Positions 47,286 through 56,385 of a stretch of 64,000 nt of DNA are shown piece by piece. Position numbers and translations under genes: made by a program. A model generated the notes under the pieces. It saw only the letters and a list, made by a program, of their open reading frames with translations, searched no databases and was not told the origin of the DNA. The DNA comes from Phreatobacter stygius (lineage in GTDB: Bacteria > Pseudomonadota > Alphaproteobacteria > Rhizobiales > Phreatobacteraceae). Where the stretch lies: the NCBI RefSeq assembly GCF_005144885.1, contig NZ_CP039690.1, positions 744,001 through 808,000 of the forward strand, given 5' to 3'. Position 1 is the first letter of the stretch. Every line of letters begins with the position of its first letter.

Positions 47286-48278
47286 TCAGCCCTCCGGCTT
47301 GATGTTGGCTGCCTTGATCACCTCGGCCCAGGTGCGCATCTCCTGCTCGTGATAGGGCTTGAAGGCTTCCGGGTCGCGCACCGAAATGGTGAAACCGAGC
47401 TTGGTGATGGCTTCGACCACGCTCGGCTTGGCGAGCGAGGCCAGGATTTCCTTGGACAGCCGGTAGATCGCCGGATGCGGCGTCGCGGCCGGCGCGAAGA
47501 AGCCGGTCCAGCTCTCGGCATCGGCATTGGTCACGCCCTGCTCGCGCAAGGTCGGCACGTCGGGCAATTGGGCATTGCGTTTCGGGCTGCCGATCGCGAT
47601 GCCGCGCAGAAGACCACCCTGGATCTGGGTGAAGACGCTCGCCATGGTCGAATTGGCGACATCGATGCGGCCGCCGACCACGTCCTGCACCAGCGGCGCG
47701 GCACCCCGATAGGGCACGTGGGTCATCTGGATGCCGGTGCGCACCATGAACAGTTCGGTGGACAGGTGCGAACCGGAGCCGATGCCGGTCGAACCGTAAT
47801 TGAGTTCGCCCGGCTTCGATTTGGCCAGCGCGATCAGTTCAGGGATCGTTTTCACCGGCAGGTCGTTCTTGACCACGAAAATGTGCTCGAAGGCGCCGGC
47901 GCCGGCCAGCGGCGCGAAATCCTTGACCGCGTCATAGCCGGGCTCGCGCATGAGGAACATGTTGTTGCCATGCGTCTGGTTGTTGCCGAAGGTGATCAGG
48001 TGGCCGTCGGGTTCACCCCTGGCCACCTGGCGCGTGCCGATGGCACCCGACGCCCCGCCGACATTTTCCACCACCACGGCCTGGCCGAGCGGGCCGGCGA
48101 TGTCCTGGGCGACGATGCGGGCGATGCCGTCGGTCGGTCCGCCGGCCGGATAGGCGACGATCAGGCGGATCGGGCGGGTCGGCGCCCAGGTCTGCCGCTG
48201 CGCCAAAGCGTCGCGCAGAAAGACCGGGGCGGCGAGCGCCGACCCCATCAAAGACAGAACGGTGCGGCGGGTCGTCAT
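47286..48278 (-). CDS. Tripartite tricarboxylate transporter (TctC/Bug) binding protein
   Basis: The 330-residue protein has a signal peptide (TTRRTVLSLMGSALAAPVFLRDALAQ, possibly Tat) and a Bug/TctC fold. The hallmark ligand-loop segments are RLIVAYPAGGPTDGIARIVAQDIAGPLGQAVVVENVGGASGAIG, the GELNYGSTGIGSGSHLSTELF loop and HVPYRGAAPLVQDVVGG. Such proteins bind carboxylates such as nicotinate, aspartate or protocatechuate. No TctA or TctB permease is nearby. GGGAGG precedes the ATG at 48278, and a longer frame upstream is not protein-like. Confidence 0.9.
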   Translation of the reverse strand: MTTRRTVLSLMGSALAAPVFLRDALAQRQTWAPTRPIRLIVAYPAGGPTDGIARIVAQDIAGPLGQAVVVENVGGASGAIGTRQVARGEPDGHLITFGNNQTHGNNMFLMREPGYDAVKDFAPLAGAGAFEHIFVVKNDLPVKTIPELIALAKSKPGELNYGSTGIGSGSHLSTELFMVRTGIQMTHVPYRGAAPLVQDVVGGRIDVANSTMASVFTQIQGGLLRGIAIGSPKRNAQLPDVPTLREQGVTNADAESWTGFFAPAATPHPAIYRLSKEILASLAKPSVVEAITKLGFTISVRDPEAFKPYHEQEMRTWAEVIKAANIKPEG

Positions 48279-48388
48279 CGAGGTGCCTCCCAAAATGATG
48301 TCTCCCATCAGGGATTTTCGCTTGTTCGCTCCGTTTCGCGCGACTAAAGCTCGCGCCCGGATTGCCAAGCAGTTCGGTGTGGTCTTAG

Positions 48389-49630
<1,242 letters not shown>

Positions 49631-49645
49631 ACCGGCAAGGCTCCC

Positions 49646-49671
49646 GGCGGGGTGGATTGAACCATCCCGCC
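49646..49671 (+). terminator. Hairpin after the aminotransferase gene
   Basis: GGCGGGGTGG (49646-49655) pairs with CCATCCCGCC (49662-49671) with one G-T position and loop ATTGAA. It starts 16 bases after the stop codon. There is no T-tract. Confidence 0.4.
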
Positions 49672-49727
49672 GCGCCGCGCTACCCATGGCTCAAGTCGCG
49701 GCCGTTCCGGCCGTTCGGAGCCTGCCC

Positions 49728-50015
49728 ATGGCGACCTTGATCGTTGTGCCGTTTCGCCGGCTCCTGCCCGCGGCGACTGTTGTCGCGGCGGGCCTTTTCT
49801 TATTTGCCGGCGGATCGGCGGCGGCGCCGGCCGGGCCCGGCTATTTCACCTATTGCTCAGGCTGCCTGTGCGAAGACACCGCGCCCGAGATGCGCGTGCC
49901 GGGCGACTGGCGGCCGAGCGGCGGCATGCTCGGCGGCCGCATCGTGCTGAAATTCGTGCCGCGCGACGAGACCGCACGCCTCGCCAGCTCCTGCCGGCCG
50001 CCACCGCGAGCGTGA
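49728..50015 (+). CDS. Small predicted secreted cysteine-containing protein (uncertain)
   Basis: This 95-residue frame starts with a plausible signal peptide (ATLIVVPFRRLLPAATVVAAGLFLFAGGSAAA). A short mature region with CSGCLCEDT and a later cysteine follows. I do not recognise a family. A near-perfect intrinsic terminator hairpin with T-tract lies inside the region encoding its signal peptide (49766-49803), which argues that this may not be a real gene. The cysteine cluster could bind a metal or form disulfides. Confidence 0.4.
   Translation: MATLIVVPFRRLLPAATVVAAGLFLFAGGSAAAPAGPGYFTYCSGCLCEDTAPEMRVPGDWRPSGGMLGGRIVLKFVPRDETARLASSCRPPPRA
49766..49803 (+). terminator. Strong intrinsic terminator inside a small ORF
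   Basis: A 12-base stem with one mismatch pairs 49766-49777 with 49782-49793 across loop TGTT. It is followed by CTTTTCTT. It would end the aminotransferase transcript about 165 bases past its stop. Confidence 0.65.
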
Positions 50016-50030
50016 GCCCGAATTTCTCGG

Positions 50031-50450
50031 CTACGGCCTGCCGGCCATCTTCTGCAGCATGGCGCCCATCAGCTGGTGCAACAGGTTGATCGCTTTCAAG
50101 GGCCTGGCCATCACCTTGAAATGGGTGATCTTGCCCGCCTCGTTCCAGCCGATCATGTCGACGCCGTTGATGACGATGCCGTCGACCGTCGTCTCGAATT
50201 CCAGCACCGCCGAGGCTTCGCCGTACCAGGCACCGAGATAACGGAAATGACCGTTGTTCAGGACCTGCAGCGCCGCGGTCAGATAGGCCGCGGTGACCGC
50301 CTTGCCGGTTTGCGGCGTGTGCACCACCGGCGAGACGAAAACCACGTCGTCGGCAAGTAAGCCGTCGAGCCGCTTCGGATCACGCGCTTCGACGATCTGA
50401 TGCCAGGTGCGGATGACATCGGGCATGGCATGGCTGGCTGGGTTGGTCAT
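50031..50450 (-). CDS. NTF2-like (SnoaL-type) protein
   Basis: The 139-residue protein shows VIRTWHQIVEARDPKRLDGLLADDVVFVSPVVHTPQTGKAVTAAYLTAALQVL, AVLEFETTVDGIVINGVDMIGWNEAGKITHFKVMARPLKAINLLHQLMGAML. This is the cone-shaped NTF2-like fold seen in SnoaL and in limonene epoxide hydrolase relatives. No catalytic role can be stated. It lies alone between the small ORF and the insertion sequence. The start MTNPAS at 50450 is chosen; upstream in-frame codons have no features. Confidence 0.75.
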   Translation of the reverse strand: MTNPASHAMPDVIRTWHQIVEARDPKRLDGLLADDVVFVSPVVHTPQTGKAVTAAYLTAALQVLNNGHFRYLGAWYGEASAVLEFETTVDGIVINGVDMIGWNEAGKITHFKVMARPLKAINLLHQLMGAMLQKMAGRP

Positions 50451-50616
50451 TGCTTGGTCCCGGCTGTCGAACCCTGGAGCCGTCATCCTAGGGGCAAGTC
50501 GCCCCGTTGCAAAAGCCGTCCGCCGGTCGGCCGCCGCCACGTCCGCAAGGGTATCGTTGCGAGCCGCGCCGTTAACCCTTTCTTTACCATTTCGTTGCGG
50601 AAGCCGCCCTTGCCCA

Positions 50617-50622
50617 CCTAGG
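50617..50622. repeat. Left target-site duplication of the IS481-family element
   Basis: CCTAGG immediately precedes the left inverted repeat and recurs at 51640-51645 immediately after the right one. CTAG-containing targets are typical for IS481-family elements. Confidence 0.8.
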
Positions 50623-51639
50623 TGTTTGATCCCGGGCTTTGATGGTGCAATCTCGATGCAGGAATCGAGGGACGCGCTATGGGCCAGGTTCTCCACGGGA
50701 GCGCCACGACGACTGAGGCGGTCCGTCGAGCGATACAACATAGTCAAGAGAGCCTGAGGGCTCTGTCTAAGCGCTACGGGATTAACCAGAAGACGGTCGC
50801 GAAGTGGAAGAAGCGGACCTCGGTGACCGATGTGCCGACCGGGCCGAAGAACCCGACTTCGACAGTGCTGACGATTGAGGAAGAGGCCGTGATCGTCGCC
50901 TTCCGGAAGCATACTTTGCTGCCGCTCGACGACTGCCTCTATGCGCTACAGCCGACGATCCCGACGCTGACGCGGTCATCCCTGCACCGCTGCCTGCAGC
51001 GTCACGGGATCAGCCGCCTGCCCGAGGTCGAAGGCGAGAAGCCGGCGAAGACGAAGTTCAAATCCTATCCGATCGGCTTCTTCCACATCGATATCGCCGA
51101 GGTGCAGACCGCTGAGGGCAAGCTGTACCTCTATGTCGCCATCGATCGCACGAGCAAATTCGCCGTCGTACAGATCGTCAGGAAGACGGGGCGGACCTCC
51201 GCGTCAGCCTTCCTCTCGGCCTTGATCGAGGCCGTCCCCTACAAGATCCATACCGTTCTCACCGACAACGGCATCCAGTTCACCTTCCCGCCACGGTATG
51301 CCGATGGTCCGACGGCGCGCTACGTGACGCACATGTTCGGCATGCGCTGCCAGGAGAACGGCATCGAGCACCGCCTCACCAAGGTGAAGCACCCTTGGAC
51401 GAACGGCCAGGTCGAGCGCATGAACCGCACCATCAAAGAAGCCACCGTCAAGCGTTACCACTACGACAGCCACCGGCAGTTCGAAGCGCATCTCGCCGAC
51501 TTCGTCAGCGCCTACAATTTCGGGCGGAGGCTGAAGACCCTCAAGGGCCTCACACCCTACGAATTCATCTGCAAACTCTGGACAACAGAGCCTCAACGAT
51601 TCAGGCTCGATCCACTCCATCAAATGCCGGGACTAAACA
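50623..51639 (+). mobile_element. IS481-family insertion sequence (1017 bp)
   Basis: Terminal inverted repeats at 50623-50645 and 51617-51639 agree at 19 of 23 positions; both begin TGTTT. They are flanked by CCTAGG duplications. The single transposase frame fills most of the element. The two ends and the open frame look intact, so the element may be active. No annotated gene is interrupted, but it lies 36 bases upstream of the next gene start. Confidence 0.85.
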
Positions 51640-51644
51640 CCTAG
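50679..51644 (+). CDS. IS481-family transposase
   Basis: The 321-residue DDE transposase has an N-terminal HTH (VRRAIQHSQESLRALSKRYGINQKTVAKWKKR). An rve-type integrase core follows, with D138 in FFHIDIAEV, D196 in VLTDNGIQF and the glutamate in HPWTNGQVERMNRTIKEA. The ATG at 50679 follows GAGGGA. The TAG stop at 51642-51644 lies in the right CCTAGG target duplication, outside the element proper, so the gene needs the insertion target to terminate translation. Confidence 0.9.
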   Translation: MGQVLHGSATTTEAVRRAIQHSQESLRALSKRYGINQKTVAKWKKRTSVTDVPTGPKNPTSTVLTIEEEAVIVAFRKHTLLPLDDCLYALQPTIPTLTRSSLHRCLQRHGISRLPEVEGEKPAKTKFKSYPIGFFHIDIAEVQTAEGKLYLYVAIDRTSKFAVVQIVRKTGRTSASAFLSALIEAVPYKIHTVLTDNGIQFTFPPRYADGPTARYVTHMFGMRCQENGIEHRLTKVKHPWTNGQVERMNRTIKEATVKRYHYDSHRQFEAHLADFVSAYNFGRRLKTLKGLTPYEFICKLWTTEPQRFRLDPLHQMPGLNT

Positions 51645-51645
51645 G
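51640..51645. repeat. Right target-site duplication of the IS481-family element
   Basis: CCTAGG repeats the left duplication at 50617-50622 and supplies the TAG stop codon of the transposase. Confidence 0.8.
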
Positions 51646-51675
51646 GTCCGATGGGACCAGGATGGGAATGCCCCT

Positions 51676-52218
51676 GTGAAGCGTCTGATCGTCACCTTTT
51701 GCGGCATCTATCTCGTCGCCGTCGCACTGGCCGCGGCGACCACCGGCCACGGCCTGATCGAGCCGGTGCCCGGCTATCGGCTGGCGATCCTGTGGATGGC
51801 GCCGGAAACCCTGGAGGCCCGGCTCGACGCGCTGATCGGTGCCCGGCGCAGCTTCGAGGCCATGGTCTATGCCGGCACGCATGCGCTGTCCTGGGCGGTG
51901 ATCGGCACGCTGGTGCTGATCGGGCTCATCCGCCCGCTCCTCGGCCCGAGCCGGCCGCTGGCCAATACCCGCGCCAGCGCCGTGGTGCTCGGCGGCCTTG
52001 CCGGCCTCTTGCTGCTTGCCCATGTCGCCCAGCCGATCCTGGACGAAGCAAGCCGGATACCTTCAGCCTCGACCATGCTCTCGTCATTGCCGGCCTATTG
52101 GCTTGCCGGCATGGCGCTGTCGGCGGCGATCACCGGCAGCCATCTGTCGCTGATTGTCCATGACATCGTTCTGTGGTGCCTGGCCCGCTGGCGCGGCGCC
52201 GAGACGATGCCCGCCTGA
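51676..52218 (+). CDS. Predicted four-helix membrane protein of unknown function
   Basis: The 180-residue protein has about four hydrophobic helices (FCGIYLVAVALAAA, LSWAVIGTLVLIGLI, AVVLGGLAGLLLLAHVA, YWLAGMALSAAI). I do not recognise a family. It starts with GTG at 51676 behind a weak GGGAATG. The IS481-family element ends 36 bases upstream, so its native promoter may have been separated from it. It is convergent with the sensor kinase gene. Confidence 0.6.
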   Translation: MKRLIVTFCGIYLVAVALAAATTGHGLIEPVPGYRLAILWMAPETLEARLDALIGARRSFEAMVYAGTHALSWAVIGTLVLIGLIRPLLGPSRPLANTRASAVVLGGLAGLLLLAHVAQPILDEASRIPSASTMLSSLPAYWLAGMALSAAITGSHLSLIVHDIVLWCLARWRGAETMPA

Positions 52219-52255
52219 CGCGCGACCAGCCTGTTCGGCCGCCCTTCGCTGGGGC

Positions 52256-53668
52256 CTAGACCGGCACCCGAACGGTGGCGCGCAGGCCGCCAAGCGCACT
52301 GTCCGACAGGTTGATCTCGCCGCCATGGGAGCGCGCGATGTCGCGGGCGATCGCCAGGCCAAGGCCAGTGCCGCCTTCATCGACATTGCGCGCATCGTCA
52401 AGCCTGAGGAACGGCTTGAACACGTCGTCGCGCCGCTCCTGCGGAATGCCCGGCCCGTCGTCGTCGATCGTCACGGTCAGCCAGCGATGGTCGCGATGGC
52501 CTGAAATGGCGATGGTATCGGCATAGCGCGCGGCATTGCTGACCAGATTGGCGAGGCAGCGGCGGAACGCATCCGGCCGGACCTTGACGATCGGCTCGCC
52601 GTGGAAGCTGACGCTCGCCTTGTGGCCGGAACGCTCGGCCGCCGCGCGCAATTCCTCCAGGAAGGCCTGCATGTCGGTCGGCGCCGGCAGCTCGCCCATG
52701 TCGCCGCGGGCAAAGGCCAGATAGGCCTCCAGCATGCGCCCCATCTCGTCGACATCCCGGCGCATGGCCTCGATCTCGGGATCATCGGGCAGCAGCGCCA
52801 GTTCCAGCTTGAACCGGGTCAGCACCGTGCGCAGGTCGTGGCTGACGCCGGCGAGCATGGTGGTGCGCTGGTCGATCTGCCGTTCGATGCGCCGTTTCAT
52901 CTCGATGAAGGCGAGCGCCGCCGCCCTGACCTCGCTTGCGCCGCGCGGCCTGAAGCCGATGACCTCGCGGCCTTTGCCGAACTCCTCGGCCGCCGCCGCC
53001 AGGGCCTGGATCGGCCGGATCTGGTTTCTCAGGAACAGGATCGCGATGGCCAGCAGCACCAGCGAGGCGATCACCATCCAGACCAGGAAGATGTGGCTGT
53101 TGGAGGCATAGGCCATGCCGCGCCTGGCGAAGACCTTGAGGATCTGGCCGGTCTCGAGCTGGACGCGGATTTCGATCAGCGCCGAATTGCCCACCGTATC
53201 GATCCAGAAGGGACGGCCGATCTGCAGCGCGATCTCGCGCGACAGGGCCGCATCCAGCACGTCGAAGAACGGCCGCGGCCCCGGTGCCGGCAGCGGCTCG
53301 GGCGGCAGGATCTCGACCATCAGGTTCAACCGGTCGCGGGCGATCCGGCGCAGCGTCTCGAAGTCGCGATCCTGCGGATAGGTCTTGTGAATGTCGATCA
53401 GCGCGGCGATGTCCTGGGTCACCGCCCCCGACAGGCGCAGCGTCACCAGCTGCCAGTGGCGCTCCATGAAGATATAGGCGACGACCGATTGCAGGATGAC
53501 GATCGGCGCGATCACGATGATCAGCGAACGGGCGTAAAGCCCCTTCGGCATCAGCTCGTTGAAGCGCCTGGCGCCGACCTCGCCGAAGCCGCGCAAACGT
53601 GTCGCCGCATTGGCGATCAATCCGCGCAAGCCGCCATAGGTCGATCGTGTGTGATCGTAACTGGCCAT
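52256..53668 (-). CDS. EnvZ-like sensor histidine kinase
   Basis: The 470-residue kinase has a transmembrane helix near 45-68 and a periplasmic sensor of about 125 residues. A second helix near 193-215 (FLVWMVIASLVLLAIAILF) and HAMP (NQIRPIQALAAAAEEFGKGREV) follow. The H-box is GVSHDLRTVLTRFKLEL with the phosphorylated histidine near 277. N, G1 and G2 boxes are VSNAARYAD, DDGPGIP and GGTGLGLAIARDIA. It resembles alphaproteobacterial EnvZ or FeuQ kinases. No response regulator gene is adjacent in the window, which is unusual for this type. Confidence 0.88.
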   Translation of the reverse strand: MASYDHTRSTYGGLRGLIANAATRLRGFGEVGARRFNELMPKGLYARSLIIVIAPIVILQSVVAYIFMERHWQLVTLRLSGAVTQDIAALIDIHKTYPQDRDFETLRRIARDRLNLMVEILPPEPLPAPGPRPFFDVLDAALSREIALQIGRPFWIDTVGNSALIEIRVQLETGQILKVFARRGMAYASNSHIFLVWMVIASLVLLAIAILFLRNQIRPIQALAAAAEEFGKGREVIGFRPRGASEVRAAALAFIEMKRRIERQIDQRTTMLAGVSHDLRTVLTRFKLELALLPDDPEIEAMRRDVDEMGRMLEAYLAFARGDMGELPAPTDMQAFLEELRAAAERSGHKASVSFHGEPIVKVRPDAFRRCLANLVSNAARYADTIAISGHRDHRWLTVTIDDDGPGIPQERRDDVFKPFLRLDDARNVDEGGTGLGLAIARDIARSHGGEINLSDSALGGLRATVRVPV

Positions 53669-53928
53669 GGCGGCAGCTTACCACGGCGCGCCGGCCCTGC
53701 GGCAACCACCGGGCCGCGGCGGTCGTCTCGGACGGAAGTGTTGCCGATCGGCCGCACCTTGCAAACTTGCTTCAAAATGTCAGGACAAAGGTCTCCTCAA
53801 GCAGACAATCGGCTTGAATTCCACTGATGGAACAGTTCCATTCGCATGTCCGCCAAGGCCTCAGAGAGGGCCGTTCCAGCGGAAGTCGTTTGGCCGGGGG
53901 GCTGGGCGTTCGCGCCTTGATTGCTTGA

Positions 53929-56310
53929 GTGCGTCACCGATTGCTTGCCGTCGCGCCCGTCCGGGCGCTTGTCCATCACGCCATTTCCACAAGACGTTTC
54001 GGTCTCTGGGCCGCACTTCTGGCGGTCGTCGTCATCTGGACGGCGGCGGCGATCCAGTGGCCGCTGAACGACGTGGTGGTGCCCTGGGACTCGAAGAACC
54101 AGTTCTACGCCTTCTTCCGTTTCATGGCGCAAGCCATCCATGAGGGCGCGACACCGTTCTGGAACCCCTATCATTACGCTGGCCATCCGAGCATCGCCGA
54201 CCCGCAATCGCTGATCTTCTCGCCGCTTTTTGTCGCCTGGGCGATGATCGATCCGGCACCTTCGCTCATCACCTTCGACCTGCTGGTCTTCGCCCATCTC
54301 CTGATCGGCGGGCTGGCGCTGGTCGGCTTCGGCCATCGCCACGGCTGGCCGGCGGCGGCCTCGGTGCTCGCCGCCTCGGTCTTCATGCTCGGCGGCGTGG
54401 TCTCCGGCCGGCTCAACCATGTCGGCATCATCACCGCGTTCGGGCTGTTTCCCTTGGCCCTGCTCCTGATGGAGATCGCCTTCGACCGGCGCTCGATCCT
54501 GGCGGCCATAGGCTTCGGCGCGACCGCCGGCCTGGTGGCCCTCGGCCGCACCCAGACGCCGCTCCTGCTGTCGGTCGTGCTGGCGGCCCTGGCGCTTCGC
54601 CACGTCATCGTCCAGCCGGCGGCATGGCGTTATGCCGCCAGCCGCGTTCCGGTGCTGCTGGTAATGGCGCTCACCGGCCTTGCGCTGATCGCCGTGCCAA
54701 TGCTGCTGACCCTGCAATTCGCCGCCTTTTCCAACCGGCCGCAGATCGGCCTGGAACTGGCGCTGCTGTCGTCGCTCTATCCGGTCAATTTCGCCAATTT
54801 CCTGGTGCCCAATATCTTCGGCTCGCTCGAGCCCTCGAGCCTCGGCGACTGGGGCCCGAGCCATGGCACGCGGCCCGGCCTTGATGCCACCGACCGCTCG
54901 TTCAACTATCTGTTCGCCGGCAGCCTGACCGCGCTGCTGGTCATCTGGCACGGCATTGCCGGCGGCCGCCTGATCGTTCCCGGTCGGCGCCTGTTCGCCG
55001 CCGTCGCGGCCTTGGCGGTGCTCTATGCGGTTGGCCGCTATTCGCCGTTCTTCCCGCTGATGTTCGACTATTTCCCCGGCGTCGCGCTGTTCCGCCGACC
55101 GGTCGGCGGCGCCTTCATCCTGGTGCTGGCGCTCAGCTATCTGAGCGGTCACCTGGTCGCCGACTATGTCCGCAAAGGCCTGCCGGCGCCGCCCGCCTGG
55201 CTCCTGGCCGTGGTCGCGGGCCTCGTCGTGCTGCTGCTCGGCTGGGCCATCGGCTTTTCCATGCTGTCGTCGAAAGGCCTTGCCGCAAGCCTGGAGATCG
55301 CCAAGACCGTGCCGGTCTATGGCGGGCTGATCGCGCTCCTGATGCTCGCCGGCTCGGCGCGCGGCCGCCTGGTCGCGGCAAGTGTGGCGGTCGCCTTCAC
55401 CGCGGGCGAACTGGTCATGCGCAATGCCGCCTCCTCGCTCAATGCCGAGCCCAAGGCCTATTACGCCTTCCTGGAGCGGCCGACCGGCGAGACCGCCCGC
55501 ATCATCGACACCATCCAGCGCGAGATCGCCAGCCGCTCGACCGGCGCGGCCCGCCCGCGGGTCGAGATCGTCGGGCTCGGCGGCCCCTGGCAGAACGCCG
55601 CCATGGTCTTCGGTTTCGAGGCGACCAATGGCTACAACCCGCTGCGCATTGGCCCCTATGACCGCCTGGTCTCGCCCGGCGAGAGCCCCTATACCGCCCT
55701 GCACCGGCGCTTCCCGACCTCGTTCCCGGGTTACGACTGCCTGCTCGGCAAGCTGCTCGGCCTCGAATATGTCGTGCTCGACCGGCCGATCAACGAGATG
55801 CCGCATCTGAGCAGCCGGACGGTTGCCGAAGTCGTCATGGCCGGGCCGCGTGCCTGGATCTACCGGCTGCCGGATGTCGCGCCGCGGGTCGAGCTGGCCA
55901 ATATCGTCCGGGTCGCCGATGCCGACGAACTGATCGATACCGGCCGCTTTCCGGCCCGCCTGAGCCGTTCCGAAGTGATGGTCGACGACGATGACGACCT
56001 GTCGCAAACCTATGCGCAAGCGCTGTCCCAGACGCCGGGCAAGGCCGATATCGTCGCCTCGGCGCCCGACCGGGTCGAGATCGCGGTCGAGACCCGCGCC
56101 ACCGCGATCCTGACCTTGCATGCGCCCTGGTATCCCGGCTGGGAGGTCGAGGTCGACGGCCAGCGCCGCCCGCTGCTTCGAACCGACGTGCTGTTTCGTG
56201 GCGTCGAAGTGCCGGCCGGCGCGCGCAAGGTGGTCTTCACCTATCGGCCGCTGTCGCTGGAGAACCTGCAATCCGCCTTCGAGACGATCTTCGGCGACCA
56301 GGAAGGCTGA
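53929..56310 (+). CDS. YfhO-like polytopic membrane protein
   Basis: The 793-residue protein has about 12 hydrophobic helices and a soluble C-terminal region. It resembles the YfhO/GT-C family, with VPWDSKNQFYAFFRFMAQAIHEGATPFWNPYHYAGHPSIADPQSLIFSPL near the N-terminus (a D/E-rich first loop) and a long C-terminal beta domain (ILTLHAPWYPGWEVEVDGQRRPLLRTDVLFRGVEVPAGARKVVFTYRP). YfhO proteins help glycosylate lipoteichoic acid or other surface polymers; the role here is unknown. The GTG start has no clear ribosome site, and other starts are possible. Confidence 0.8.
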   Translation: MRHRLLAVAPVRALVHHAISTRRFGLWAALLAVVVIWTAAAIQWPLNDVVVPWDSKNQFYAFFRFMAQAIHEGATPFWNPYHYAGHPSIADPQSLIFSPLFVAWAMIDPAPSLITFDLLVFAHLLIGGLALVGFGHRHGWPAAASVLAASVFMLGGVVSGRLNHVGIITAFGLFPLALLLMEIAFDRRSILAAIGFGATAGLVALGRTQTPLLLSVVLAALALRHVIVQPAAWRYAASRVPVLLVMALTGLALIAVPMLLTLQFAAFSNRPQIGLELALLSSLYPVNFANFLVPNIFGSLEPSSLGDWGPSHGTRPGLDATDRSFNYLFAGSLTALLVIWHGIAGGRLIVPGRRLFAAVAALAVLYAVGRYSPFFPLMFDYFPGVALFRRPVGGAFILVLALSYLSGHLVADYVRKGLPAPPAWLLAVVAGLVVLLLGWAIGFSMLSSKGLAASLEIAKTVPVYGGLIALLMLAGSARGRLVAASVAVAFTAGELVMRNAASSLNAEPKAYYAFLERPTGETARIIDTIQREIASRSTGAARPRVEIVGLGGPWQNAAMVFGFEATNGYNPLRIGPYDRLVSPGESPYTALHRRFPTSFPGYDCLLGKLLGLEYVVLDRPINEMPHLSSRTVAEVVMAGPRAWIYRLPDVAPRVELANIVRVADADELIDTGRFPARLSRSEVMVDDDDDLSQTYAQALSQTPGKADIVASAPDRVEIAVETRATAILTLHAPWYPGWEVEVDGQRRPLLRTDVLFRGVEVPAGARKVVFTYRPLSLENLQSAFETIFGDQEG

Positions 56311-56385
56311 GATCGGCATGAATGGCGGCGACCGCGTCATGCAGCGCCATGCGATCATGCGCCGAGGTGATCGACGCGCGGCCAG

